Positions 10,881 through 21,462 of a stretch of DNA of 64,000 bases are shown here, piece after piece. The position numbers and the translations under genes were made by a program. Numbering within the stretch: position 1 is the first letter of the stretch; the number at the start of each line of letters is the position of its first letter. Source of the DNA: Chrysaora quinquecirrha (lineage: Eukaryota > Cnidaria > Scyphozoa > Semaeostomeae > Pelagiidae); contig JACTAT010000013.1 of the NCBI GenBank assembly GCA_014526335.1, positions 4,065,987 through 4,129,986 on the forward strand, written 5' to 3'. The notes beneath the pieces are model-generated. The model was not told the DNA's origin. It worked only from the letters and a program-made list of their open reading frames with translations, and searched no databases.

Positions 10881-11789
10881 CTAAAGATAAGTGTCATTGA
10901 CATCTGTATTACTCGACGATACAATAGAAATTGACCGTCTTTTGCAAAAATTCCTGCAGAACTTCAGTCTTAGCAATTTCCTGAGTTCTGGCTGCATGAA
11001 AATATAAACAGCTGGATCAGAAATCAACACTGAGCAATGAATCAACAGCAAATATTGTATGAAGTCATCATCAACGAAACCAAATGTGAAAATGGCTCCA
11101 GGTATGAGAATCAAAGTTATATAGGTGAACAAGATCCAACCAGCTACTGTGAAAAATCTTTTATGACTTTGAAATATTTGGTTTTGTCTTCTCTCTGCAT
11201 GTGCATCCAATTGTCCTGCAGCATAAACATGTTGCCTGTGTTGCCTACTTCGAATGATCTTTCTCAAGACTGAGCCATAGGTAATGATGAAAGCTAATAC
11301 CATGATACAGTCCAAGGTTATGTAAAAATACCTCGAAACTTCAAGAACGTATTGCCACATGGTTAAGTGTTCTATTTGTGATAATACCACTCCTGCAATA
11401 TCGACTGCAATGCTTATAATCCACGCAATTGATAATATTTTCTTGATGCGATTTTTAGTTACAAAGACGCGATGTTTTAAGGGGAAAACCACTCCAATGA
11501 AACGATCTGTGACGATAGAGAACAACACACTGTAGAAAACAATGTTACTACCCAATTCAAAAGCTTGAATTGCTTTCGATGCCTTTTGCGTACCACCGAT
11601 GGTAAATGACTCATGCAAAATACCAATCATGGCATAAAGTAGATGCGCTGCACTCAAATTAATCAAAAGAATCTTCTGATTAGACAAGCACCACTTGTGA
11701 GACAAGAGGAGATAGATTCCCAAACTATTCAGCAAAATTGAAATACAAAAAAGTGTTATCAGAATAACATGCAATGAAAGAGCAGCCAT
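10881..11789 (-). CDS. Rhodopsin-like orphan GPCR, cluster copy 3
   Basis: Intronless receptor, 302 residues, start MAALSLHVILIT at 11787-11789. Motifs run in the order NSLGIYLL (TM1), INLSAAH (TM2), TDRF and FPLKH (TM3/loop 2), HKRFF before TM6, LILIP in TM6, DPAVYIFMQPELRKLL in TM7, and NDTYL at the end. It is the closest relative of copy 2, but its TM2 residue is His, as in copy 1, which suggests gene conversion or recombination among the copies. The short extracellular N-terminus and the lack of a TM3 cysteine match its sisters. The plus-strand frame at 11037-11273 is a shadow. Confidence 0.9.
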   Translation of the reverse strand: MAALSLHVILITLFCISILLNSLGIYLLLSHKWCLSNQKILLINLSAAHLLYAMIGILHESFTIGGTQKASKAIQAFELGSNIVFYSVLFSIVTDRFIGVVFPLKHRVFVTKNRIKKILSIAWIISIAVDIAGVVLSQIEHLTMWQYVLEVSRYFYITLDCIMVLAFIITYGSVLRKIIRSRQHRQHVYAAGQLDAHAERRQNQIFQSHKRFFTVAGWILFTYITLILIPGAIFTFGFVDDDFIQYLLLIHCSVLISDPAVYIFMQPELRKLLRLKFCRNFCKRRSISIVSSSNTDVNDTYL

Positions 11790-12138
11790 AATCAATAACG
11801 ACTCAATTTCAAGTCAATACGTCATCAGTAATATCCAGCTACATAAAAAGGACAAAAAGGAGGGTCGGATGACAACAAAACTGGACTGAAAACATGCACA
11901 ACCAGTACGTTACAAACAAAATCAATTTCATACGTACAGTCTAATGCTTCCTCAGTCGCCAAATGTGGAGTGGAGCGTAAGGATAAGCATAAAATTCACT
12001 CTGCAATCAGAAACTGGAAAGCCCTCCACTCGAATGTCGTGTTTATTCCTTGTGAAAGATTTATAAGCAGAATTTTCAAACAAAAAGCAAGAAATCTGTC
12101 TTTGCTAATGTATTGTAATCTTGAAAAGAAAATAGAAT
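11790..12138 (-). promoter_or_regulatory. Upstream module of GPCR copy 3
   Basis: Third copy of the conserved 5-prime flank described at 4303-4650. It has an extra about 10-bp duplication (aaaaaggacaaaaaggag) near 11845 compared with copy 2. Confidence 0.55.
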
Positions 12139-12814
12139 GATTATTGTAAAAATCGAAATTTTCTCTTGCAAGCATGTTCGTTTTTGGTAAACAGTTGTTC
12201 AAAATATCGATTCGTTGATGTTTAATAATTAATAATAAAAGGATACTTTCTTTGATAAAGTTCGTAGCGTCAAATGTATTCAAATTTCAGTATAGAAATC
12301 TGAACTACTAGCAAGCATTAAGGTTCTCTGTTTCTGTTTGGAACTTCTGGAACAGGTGGGAGCGATTCTATGATTGTGTACCACAAACCACTTATTTAAT
12401 TGCTGTGGAGCACAGCAAAGCGCCTGCGTAGCAGTACAATATTCTTGCACAATTGGAATTTTGTGTGTGTTACCACTTAATGATTACTCAAGTTGAAGGT
12501 TGTTATTTACACTCTTTTTAATGATAATGAGAATACATATATTTTGAGCCGCATAACACTATAAATTATAAATTTCGTTTTGAGCCTGGCTGTATTCTTG
12601 AATTATTCTTATTTTTTCAAATCTTGGTGTTAGGGGTTTCAAATTTTCTCCATTTCAGAGAAAAACGGGCAAGTGCTGAAAAATGAGACACGAGTATGCA
12701 AGCTGAGGCTGAGCAATGTACTTAAAATAGTCTTAACAAATGGGATGATTCTGAGCCTGAATATTCTTATAAACAATATTATTATTAAAAAAGAGAGTAA
12801 AAACAGCAGCACTT

Positions 12815-13160
12815 TGTCTAAGTTACAGTTTAATAGACACATCTTATCTAAAATACATTTTTTTTAAACTGTATCAGTGTGTGATAAATAGGTTTTTTAT
12901 CAACTTCACAACTTCTTTTTTCAAATCAGCTTGAAAACTCTTCAGAAATTTTCACGAAAAGTTTAGAGACTTTCAGGTTTCAGTACTTTACATACCCCAA
13001 TAACTCGATTAAGCCCGTAGAGGGAGGGAATCTTATTCATAAACTTACATTCAACAGGGGGCGCGTATTCGAATAGGGACTTTTTCCAGAGGGTCCTTTT
13101 TTAAAATTCAGATAAAGTTATAGGGGTGCATTGGATACTCTGAAATTATTTATAATAAGA
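12815..13160. repeat. Interspersed repeat with CCCC/GGGGCTTATTC-type motifs
   Basis: This copy shares cataccccaataactcgatt, gagggagggaatctt and ccagagggtccttttttaaa with 10140-10300. A more diverged copy lies at 13550-13710. Related cttattcgagggggc words occur near 39165-39195 and 57610-57625, so this looks like a dispersed element family rather than a local duplication only. Confidence 0.55.
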
Positions 13161-14075
13161 GGTTACTTTCTTTGATAATATTCCTAACGCCAAATATATT
13201 CAGGTGTACGTATGGAACTTCTTGGGAGCGATTCTACGATTGTGTACAGTAAACTACTTATATTTACTCAAGTTAAAGGCTGTTCAGCAGCACTTTATCA
13301 AAGAAGCACTAAATAGATACATCTAATCTAAGATACATCTTTTGTTTAAAAAACTGTATGGATGTCTGATAAAATTGTTTTTATTAAGATATAACTTAAC
13401 CTGCGATGTCTCGGGCAGTGCCGCAGGCAATGCAGCAGGCTTTTAAGGCTATATGGAAGCCAGCATAAGTTCATAACTCCTGTCTTCAAATCAGCTGAAA
13501 AACTCTTCGGAATTTTTTCACCAAAGTTTAGAAACTGTCTTTACATACTGTAATGGTTCGATTAAGCACTGGGAGGAGCTTATTATCGACGTTCAAGAGG
13601 GGGCACGTATTCTAAAAGGGGGTTTATTCCAGAGGGGGACATATCCCCAGAAGTCAGACTTAGTAATAGACGCTCCTTCGATACGCTGAATCTTTTTATA
13701 GAAATGGCAACAAAATGCATGACAAAATGAACCAGGTACCTTAACTATATACCCGATTCCCAACTGAAAGAAAAAGCACATCTTATAGAAGATACATATA
13801 TACAGGGAGTCCAGAAGTATGATAGGGCAAAGATGGGACGAGCAGAACCTTGAAAATTATAGCAAAACAATGGGAGCTTAAAAAATTAAGAAATTTTCAT
13901 TGGGGCAACAGGAGCAATCGCCCATTTTGCCACCTCTCTCTCTCTCTCTGCTCTAACGTTTACACATGGGTTGTCTTATTTGTCTGGCGGGATATAGAGG
14001 GCTTATAAAATTGGGGGGGGGCTAAATCAAGCTATTACGGTAAGTAACTTCTTGGTAGTGGGGTGTTTACTTTAT
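13161..14075. other. Spacer upstream of GPCR copy 4
   Basis: This holds a third, diverged copy of the dispersed repeat (13550-13710) and weak traces of the duplication block flank (accaggtacctt at 13729, gggcaaagatggg at 13826, ggggcaacaggagcaatcgccc at about 13900). No gene is seen. The traces imply that copy 4 arose from an older duplication of the same block. Confidence 0.5.
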
Positions 14076-14969
14076 CTAAAGATAAGTATCGTTGACATTC
14101 GTATTACTCGATGATACAGTAGCTATCGACCTTCTTTTGCAAATAATTCTGCAGAACTTCAGTCTAAGCAATTTCCTGAGTTCTGGCTGCATGAAAATAT
14201 AAATTAATGGATCTGAAATCAGACCGAAACAGAGTAATGTATATATATATTCTTCAACGTCAGTTGCAATGGACAATACTGAAATTCCACTAGGGACGAG
14301 AAAGAATATGATGAATGTCAATACAATTAAACCAGCAACCTTAAAAAATCTTTTATGAGTTTGGAGTATCTGATGCTTTCTTCTTTGTGTTATCGTTTGT
14401 CTTGTAACATTAACAATATTCCTGCCTCGGATGATTTTAACCAAGATTGATCCGTAGGTGATAATAAAAGTCAGCAGCAGTGTACTGTCCAATGTTAAGT
14501 AGAGATAACGCCTAAATTGCAAGTAGATTTGCAAGTGTTTCATTAATTGTCTTGTTAGTGCGAATATTAACCCTGTAGCTCCAATGATAATACTGGCAAC
14601 CCAAGCAATAAATAATACTTTCTTTATGCGATGTTTTGTAACGATAATACGATGCTTTAGTGGCCAAATAGCCCCAATAAAACGATCAATAGCGATAAAG
14701 ATCATTGCAGTATAGAAAGCTATAACCGCACTTAGTTCAAAAAACAGAACTATTCCCAGTGCAAGTTGAGTAGAGTGTATTGTAAACGAACGAATGAGGA
14801 TGAAAAGACCACTGTATAGTAGCTCTGCTGCACTTAGGTTTATGAGAAGGATCGAATGATTAGATATTCGTCGGTTCTGAGCAACGAGGAGATAGATGCC
14901 CAAACTGTGTAGTAAAATTGAAATGCAAGCAAGTAATATGTGAATTACAACGAAGCTAAGAGAAGCCAT
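14076..14969 (-). CDS. Rhodopsin-like orphan GPCR, cluster copy 4
   Basis: Intronless receptor, 297 residues, start MASLSFVV at 14967-14969. The motifs are HSLGIYLLVA (TM1), INLSAAELL (TM2), AIDRFIGAIWPLKH (TM3), an HKRFFKVAG stretch leading into TM6 with FFLVP, and DPLIYIFMQPELRKLL (TM7). The last about 35 residues, ending NDTYL, are almost the same as in copies 2 and 3 although the transmembrane core is clearly diverged, which suggests recent gene conversion of the 3-prime end. The ligand is unknown. This is the last minus-strand member before the array turns to the plus strand. Confidence 0.9.
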   Translation of the reverse strand: MASLSFVVIHILLACISILLHSLGIYLLVAQNRRISNHSILLINLSAAELLYSGLFILIRSFTIHSTQLALGIVLFFELSAVIAFYTAMIFIAIDRFIGAIWPLKHRIIVTKHRIKKVLFIAWVASIIIGATGLIFALTRQLMKHLQIYLQFRRYLYLTLDSTLLLTFIITYGSILVKIIRGRNIVNVTRQTITQRRKHQILQTHKRFFKVAGLIVLTFIIFFLVPSGISVLSIATDVEEYIYTLLCFGLISDPLIYIFMQPELRKLLRLKFCRIICKRRSIATVSSSNTNVNDTYL

Positions 14970-15069
14970 GATCAATTTAGATCAATAACCACTTAATAGA
15001 AAACTTATACAACCAGTCAATAAGAAATAAACAATTAATTTAAATATGAATTGCTTCACCCGTTGCCAG

Positions 15070-15395
15070 ACGCAAAATTTAAGGAAATGTTTATTTTTTT
15101 TGGAATCCCCAAAGAGCAGCTCGATTGCCTTTCGCCTTTTTATTCAAATACGCGTAGCAGGCTTTTGCTATTAATTGTATTTGCATTTCTTGCAATGAAG
15201 CTTGAAATATAACCCGCCAGAACCCAGATTTGGATACAGATTAGCCAATCAGAAAAGGGCAGGTGGATTGGTATTGTGCTTTGAATTCCAGTCAGCGCAC
15301 AGGCAACTGATGAGATGACCATCAGGCCCTGGGCAAATGAACTGAACATTTCATTGAACATTTTACGCTATGTTCAGTGCCGAGTGGCCAAATTA
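15070..15395. repeat. 5-prime flank of GPCR 4, repeated at 18090-18425
   Basis: This flank contains gattgcctttcg, tgcatttcttgcaatgaa, caacccgccag-like and gattagccaatcagaaaagggc blocks. They recur in the same order at 18090-18425 next to a receptor relic. The open frame at 15140-15361 is not supported as coding, because its counterpart has stops. Confidence 0.6.
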
Positions 15396-15956
15396 ACTGA
15401 ACATTCTACTGAATATTTGCTGAACTTTTTCAGTCTTTCTATCATGCAGTTATTTTGGCGCGAAATTTGAGATTTTTGATTGAAAGAATTGAGAAAATAG
15501 CCCCTGGTTATTAACATGTGCTTGCACTGAACTTCAATTTTGGATGATGTTCAGTGAAATGTTTAGTTTATTTGTCCAAGGCCACAACGCAAGGTTATAG
15601 TCTTGGCCTTGATATAGATAAGCTCAAAAACCCCTAAGTGAAACTTGGACCTTTCTGCATTGCCGATTATGTGCCAAAATCCTAATTGTACATTTTTGGT
15701 CGCTATACCTGTTGTAGAGCAATGCTTATTATTTTGCTTTATACAGTGCTGCATTATTTTTTCTTCCTCTCTTTTTTCAGATTTGTTCGTATTGTTCTGT
15801 TGTTGTTTAATAACTTACTGGAAAGCAGTCAAGCCAGTAAAATGTCTAATGCATAAAAAGTAGAAACGTCTTTGGACTGGACATACTAGAGAGAAGAGGG
15901 CTCTTAAGTATGTCCAAAGCTGTTTCCGCTTTTTATCGCCATTTTTAATCACCGAC

Positions 15957-16148
15957 CGTGTAATTGTAATTGTAATTGTTATTATAATTGTAATTGTAAT
16001 TGTAATTGTAATTGTAATTGTAATTGTAATTGTAATTGTAATTGTAATTGTAATTGTAATTGTAATTGTAATTGTAATTGTAATTGTAATTGTAATTGTA
16101 ATTGTAATTGTAATTGTAATTGTAATTGTAATTGTAATTGTAATTGTA
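15957..16148. repeat. TAATTG hexanucleotide microsatellite
   Basis: About 31 nearly perfect head-to-tail copies of taattg, with one break near 15978. As a multiple of three it is open in several frames and gives Asn-Tyr, Ile-Thr and Gln-Leu repeat frames on the minus strand. None of these is believable as a gene. Confidence 0.98.
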
Positions 16149-16954
16149 CAATTTTTAACGTTAGTATAATCGGTATAATACAATAGTGATAAACACTAAT
16201 TAACACGAAGCAACTCCACAGATTGCATCAAAGAATCATTTATTGCAGAACGAACACTTGCATTTTTTATTTAAGAACCATGTTTTAACTATTGCAAGAT
16301 TTTATTTCCACAGGCAACAAAGCGCATGGCCATAGTTTCCTTCATCTAGATTTAGATATTAGTGTCAGTAAAAGAAAGGAGAAGAAAATAGTTAACTACT
16401 GTATGGAGATCCACCTGTTGTTGTTGTCCTAGGTATGATTTAACAAGGATTTCCCCGTAGTTGAAATGCCTTCACGAATCAAGGTGCAAAATCCTTTGCT
16501 GTAGAGCAAGGGACAGTTGATTAAACGCACGCAAAATTTTGCGCTTAGTTGAAATGCAATTTAAGATACGTATATGTATTCTTTTTAATGGCCGGAACCC
16601 GTAAAGCATCTTAGCAATCAACTTTCAATGAAATAAAACAGAATGTGTATTCAAAAGCATCAATTGCAATCAAGGGATGCAAGAAATATAAAACAATAGT
16701 TCACAGCTGAAGAGCAGAAAACTTGTCTTTCCATTGAGTATAAATTCTACATTATTATTGCTCTGTACTTACGTATATTGAGCACTATAGTTAGAATAGG
16801 CATAATCATCTAGAATTGTATGTAAAACAATATGCATTTAGATTTTCGTTGTGGGCTGATTGGTTACACCATCACCGTATGTATTGAATTATTTATGCAT
16901 TACGTGACACTTCTTAAGTGACTGTCCATGCATTCAGATAAGTTCTTATTAATC
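16149..16954. other. Intergenic, upstream of GPCR copy 5
   Basis: AT-rich DNA with no exon signal. An in-frame upstream ATG lies at 16928. No match to the conserved promoter module of copies 1-3 was seen. Confidence 0.5.
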
Positions 16955-17815
16955 ATGGCTGCTCTATTCTTGCTTGTTATCCAGATGATACTCGCTTGTA
17001 TTTCAATTTTAATGCACACCGTTGGAATATGCCTTCTTGTTGTTCATAACCAAAGCATGTCTACTCAAACAATTCTCCTGATTAACTTGAGCATAGCAGA
17101 GATTATATACAGCAACCTGTACATTTTTCGTGGGTCATTTACAATACACAATGTTCTACTTGGACTGGTGATAATTCCTTCAATTGAACTGTGTACAACT
17201 ATAGCTTTTTACACTGTAATGTTATGCATCGTGATAGATCGTTTTGTTGGAGCTATTTTCCCTTTTAAGCATCTTGTATTAGTCACAAAACATCGCGTAA
17301 AGACAATAATGGCTATCGCATGGGTTATCGGCATAGCAGTTGGAATTACAGGGATAACGTTGACATTAACGGGACTCTTACTCAAGTACTGGTCGATCTT
17401 CATGCAAGTTCGGAGTTATCTATACTTGATAATGGACTGTATATTGGTATTGACTTCAGTTATTACCTATGGCACGATTCTGGTCAAAATCAGACAGAGG
17501 AATGCACAGCAAAGATGGAACCAAGTTCAGAGTCATTACAGATTTTTCAAAGTTGCTGGCTTGATAGTGTTTACGTATATTATTTTCTTTCTCATCCCAA
17601 ACACTATTTATGCATTTCAGCCTGTTTCATATGACGTCAAGGAATATTTGCATACAGTCAACGTCTTGTGCTTGGTTTCAGATCCGCTAATTTATATTTT
17701 CATGCAGCCAGAACTCAGAAGATTGCTTTGGCAAAAGTTATTCGGAAGTAAATGTGCAAGAAGGTTAGTAACTGCGTCATCTACTGACTCAGGAATCCAT
17801 GACACTCGTCTTTAG
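16955..17815 (+). CDS. Rhodopsin-like orphan GPCR, cluster copy 5
   Basis: Intronless seven-transmembrane receptor, 286 residues from the family-conserved start MAALFLL. An in-frame ATG 27 bp upstream at 16928 would add nine residues. TM1 has HTVGICLLV, TM2 INLSIAEII, TM3 VIDRFVGAIFPFKH, TM6 FTYIIFFLIP and TM7 DPLIYIFMQPELRRLL. The third intracellular loop is shorter than in copies 2-4. It ends HDTRL, again a class I PDZ-ligand form. This is the first member on the plus strand, so the array contains an inversion point between 15.0 and 16.9 kb. Confidence 0.9.
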   Translation: MAALFLLVIQMILACISILMHTVGICLLVVHNQSMSTQTILLINLSIAEIIYSNLYIFRGSFTIHNVLLGLVIIPSIELCTTIAFYTVMLCIVIDRFVGAIFPFKHLVLVTKHRVKTIMAIAWVIGIAVGITGITLTLTGLLLKYWSIFMQVRSYLYLIMDCILVLTSVITYGTILVKIRQRNAQQRWNQVQSHYRFFKVAGLIVFTYIIFFLIPNTIYAFQPVSYDVKEYLHTVNVLCLVSDPLIYIFMQPELRRLLWQKLFGSKCARRLVTASSTDSGIHDTRL

Positions 17816-18002
17816 ATGGTCTGCTACTGTGCAGCTTCTTCTAAGAAACTAAGATTATGTTAAACACCAGCTAAAGTGAATCGGAATCTAATGTGGACCG
17901 GATATAGTGGATCCAGTTTTGGCACGGATAGGCCTTCCATTTAAACGAGACAAGGATACAATCCACTTTTCGGTCGGTCTAGCAATTTATGCCTATCGAG
18001 GA

Positions 18003-18077
18003 TCGATCGAGGATGAAAAGGCCACTGTTTATTACCTCTGCTGTACTTAAGATTATGAGAAAAATCGAGAAGCCAAA
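18003..18077 (-). pseudogene. GPCR relic (TM2 region only)
   Basis: Read on the minus strand, the DNA gives a short stretch resembling SIFLIILSTAEVINSGLFIL, clearly related to the TM2 segment of copy 4. It is followed upstream by the same 5-prime flank (18090-18425 matches 15070-15395). The intervening TM1 coding sequence and the rest of the receptor are missing. This is a dead, internally deleted copy of a copy-4-like gene. Confidence 0.75.
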
Positions 18078-18739
18078 CGCAAAATTAAGAAAATGTTTAA
18101 TTTTCTATCCCCAATGAGCAGTTTGATTGCCTTTCATCTGGTTTTTCAAGAAGTCGTTGCTATTCATTGCATGTGATTTTCTTACAATGAAACTAGAAAA
18201 CAACCCGCCAGCATTGAATTTTCGTTAAAGCGTTAGTTTATTCATAAATTTTCAAATAATTGCTCCTCTTTGAGACGGATCTCTATATAAGGACCCAGTC
18301 GCTCAATCGAGGAAATGCAGTGAGCCCAGATGTGCGGGATAAGCCAATCAGAAATAGGCGGCTGAATTTCTATTTTGTTTTGAAAATCAATCAACGCATA
18401 GGATAGGACCTTGAAATACGTGGTGGGCACATCGGGTTCCTAAACCCCTCGTAAATTACACACCTGTACCTGAGAATAACATACCAGAAAGACCGTGATT
18501 TTCTGGGACTTTACTGACGGTTGCCTGACATAGAAAATCTTACACAACAAATCCACTAATTAAACACTATGTTAACTTAAACTTAAAGTTTCAGATTAAG
18601 ATTAAGATCAAAGCTAATTTTTTATTTCAGATTAAGATCAAGATTAAGATTAAGATTCATGTTAAGATTGATTTTTAAATCGAGTTCTGGTTTTAATATA
18701 TTTTTATGCAAATATACTTAGACATCACAACAAATAATA

Positions 18740-19594
18740 ATGTCTGGTTTAGCTGGACAGATTTCTGTGATAGTAGTCAACTTCATTTCTACTCTACTGC
18801 ATATTCTTGGGATCTACCTTTTAGCTGCTGTCAACCGATGCATATCGTACCAGAACCTTCTGCTGATAAACTTGAGTGCATCGGAGATAATGTTCAACGT
18901 GGCTTATATCTTGCTTTGGTCATTTACAATACGTAATACTCCAATGGCACTGAAACTAACTGGATCAGTTCTATTAGGAGTTAACTGTTATTTCTACTCT
19001 GTGATGTTATCTATTATAATAGATCGTTTTGTTGCAGTTATTTACCCTTTGAAGCATCGTGTTATAGTTACAAAACATCGCATAAAAAAGGTCTTGGCTA
19101 TAATATGGATTGCTAGTGTAGTAACGGCAGTCACTGGAATAACACTAACATTGGCACTAACAGGACACTTACTGAGCAAATGGGATACTTTTATGGATGT
19201 CTTAAGGTATTTTGTGTTATCATTAGACATTTCATTGGCGTTGGCTTTTACTGTCACTTATGGAGCGATCCTCGTCAAGATTGTTCGAAGAAGGCAAATT
19301 TTCAATGGAGGAAATCAAACGGATACACAAAGGAGGAAGAGCCAGATATTTCAAAGCAATAAAAGATTTTTCAAAGTCGCTGGTTCGATTATATTGACGT
19401 ATATTATTTTCTTTCTCATCCCTGATTTTGTTTTCGTGTTTTGTTTTGCTGAAACTGATGTAGAAGAATACGCAGATATTCTTCATGGCCTAGGAATGAT
19501 TTCATTCCCGCTTATTTACATTTTCATGCAGCCAGAGATTAGAAAGTTGCTTAACTTAAGTTTTGCAAAAATGTCTGTACACAAAGATCGCTAG
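18740..19594 (+). CDS. Rhodopsin-like orphan GPCR, cluster copy 6
   Basis: Intronless receptor, 284 residues, start MSGLAGQI. TM1 has HILGIYLLAA, TM2 INLSASEIM, TM3 IIDRFVAVIYPLKH, TM6 LTYIIFFLIP and TM7 FPLIYIFMQPEIRKLL. Two features set it apart. The TM7 acidic residue of the DPxxY motif is Phe, and the C-tail stops early at HKDR without the PDZ-ligand ending of the other complete copies. It is open throughout, so it may be functional with altered coupling or an early-stage degenerating copy. Confidence 0.88.
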   Translation: MSGLAGQISVIVVNFISTLLHILGIYLLAAVNRCISYQNLLLINLSASEIMFNVAYILLWSFTIRNTPMALKLTGSVLLGVNCYFYSVMLSIIIDRFVAVIYPLKHRVIVTKHRIKKVLAIIWIASVVTAVTGITLTLALTGHLLSKWDTFMDVLRYFVLSLDISLALAFTVTYGAILVKIVRRRQIFNGGNQTDTQRRKSQIFQSNKRFFKVAGSIILTYIIFFLIPDFVFVFCFAETDVEEYADILHGLGMISFPLIYIFMQPEIRKLLNLSFAKMSVHKDR

Positions 19595-20900
19595 ATCAGA
19601 TAAGGCATGAAGAAGAAAGGAACAAAATAGAGATAAAAAAAATTACTGTGCATTGGTTGAATCAAGGGAAGCATATTTTGTAGCAACTTATTGCACTTCC
19701 AGTTAGCACTGATTGCAGTAGCAGCTGATTACACATCCAGTTAGCACCTGATGCTAACTGGAGGATGCAAGAAATCAAAATTTTAAAGCTTGAAACACAG
19801 CAAAATTCTATACCCATACGGCCGAGGAGGGAGGCTAAATGTCCAGGGTCCGAACTCTAAGGGGGCCCGGAGGAAGTGTGGAGCTTAGAGGAGCCAGCCC
19901 TTTCATAAGTTATTATTAACGATAAATTACTGCATCTGTACTGTATCTTATTTTTTTACTGGTCCTATGCCCTTCGGTCATTCTAATCAGTCAGTGACGA
20001 AAAGGTTAACGATAGAAATTAATTTGTGGAGGGAGCCACATTCAAGCACGGACCATATACTGTAAATTGAAAAGAGGGTGTCCATACGTGCAGCCCGTCT
20101 TAAGGTTTTAACGAAGCGTGCGATGATACAGTATTACCCCACCAACAAGAAACAGCAGCCTGTCAGATGACACAACATAGGCCCAATTGATAAATATAAT
20201 ATAAATATTTATAAGAACCCAAGCAGCCTGGTTTCACAACAATGAGTTTCTCAGTGGCGGAGTAATACTGTATATACAAAGAGTTCCAATAATGTCAATT
20301 GACTTTAAAATGTGTCAAGAACTTTATGCGACTTTTTTGAACTTATGAACTTACAGTGCTTGGAGTACTATCTTTTTCATTTATTCTTTGTTATGTTAAT
20401 TAACCTCGTTTTCAAGTGAAGTAGTCAATACATGAAGAGCTTAACAAGCAGGTGAGGTGAGAACTGGAGAGAACCGTGAAGTGAATCGAAATCTTAGTAT
20501 CTTTTTATTGTATTTAATATTAAGAAAAAAGCAGGTTTACTTATTGCATAAAATCCTTAGCGAGTTATTGTTGCGGAGCAGAACAAATTCCAAACATATG
20601 AGGTATTTGGCTTACTAACGAATTGAGCCTACGAGCTCGCGTCGTATCTAATAAATTTCGGTGCTATTACACCTATCGCTTCATGTTTTAACTTGTTGAC
20701 TGTTATTTCAGCTGTAAATGTCTGATCATAGTCCTTTATATAAAAGGATGGCGCTACAGGTACGAAATTATTCTTATTGTCAAAGTTATTTCTTTTCATT
20801 TGAATGTGTCTATGTTGCACCTGTTTTGCAAATCCTCACAAATATTTGCTCCTTTACTTGGATTTTTTAGATTCGCAATCGTTATCCGTGATTCGTGATA
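19595..20900. other. Intergenic between GPCR copies 6 and 7
   Basis: No coding signal. A small repeat, cagttagcac(t/c)tgat..., occurs twice near 19700-19760. The 20629-20820 minus frame is featureless. Confidence 0.45.
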
Positions 20901-21462
20901 ATGGAAGCGTTATATATAATTGAGATGATTCTTGCCAGCATTTCGATATTATTGCATAGCTTAGGCATCTACCTACTAGCAGCAGTTAGCCGACGCATGT
21001 CCAACCAGAATATCCTTCTGATTAACATGAGTGTAACAGAACTAATATTCAGCATCTGTAGCATTTCGGTGTGTTATTTAGTATGGATTTTGTTCCGTTA
21101 ATAGTGCTAGAAATTGCTGAAGTTTTATCTTCGAGCTTTCAAATTGCATTCTTTACCGTTCTGTTCTGTATCGCGATTGATCGTTTTATTGGAGTAATGT
21201 CCCCTTCAAGCATCGCTATATTGTTACAAAACATCGCATAAAGAGAGTATCAATCATTGCATGGGTGATCAGCATAGTAAATGGAATCATAGGAGTCTCA
21301 CTAGCACTAACAGGACACTTTGTCAATCACTGGCAAACCTATGTAAAATTGTCCATGTATTCTTTCTTCATTTTGGATTGTAGCATCGTATTGACTTTCT
21401 TCGTTACCTATGGATCAATCTTGATTAGAATTATCCGAAACAGAGAATCATCCACACGCTGG
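20901..21462 (+). pseudogene. GPCR copy 7, frameshifted and truncated
   Basis: The start MEALYIIEM leads into a normal TM1 (HSLGIYLLAA) and TM2 (INMSVTELI), and then a stop at about 21099. TM3 with AIDRFIGVM continues in another frame (about 21100-21240). TM4-TM5 (TKHRIKRV, IAWVISI, FVTYGSILI) continue in a third frame to about 21462. There the sequence runs into an inverted-repeat element, and TM6, TM7 and the tail are absent. At least two frame breaks plus the truncation make this a pseudogene. Confidence 0.85.

Larger units (their letters stand above)
10527..12636. repeat. Tandem segmental duplication, right block (contains GPCR 3)
   Basis: Partner of 7420-9478. The outer borders match at both ends and the GPCR genes align without a frame-breaking indel. 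A 13-bp G run at about 10810 in this copy replaces a shorter G run at about 7691. Confidence 0.85.

Noticed and set aside
15957..16148. A CRISPR array or telomere tract
   Set aside because: Pure hexamer without spacers; the unit is not TTAGGG, and this is a eukaryotic window.
15815..16206. Ile-Thr, Asn-Tyr and Gln-Leu repeat frames
   Set aside because: Artefacts of the TAATTG microsatellite, open in all three frames.
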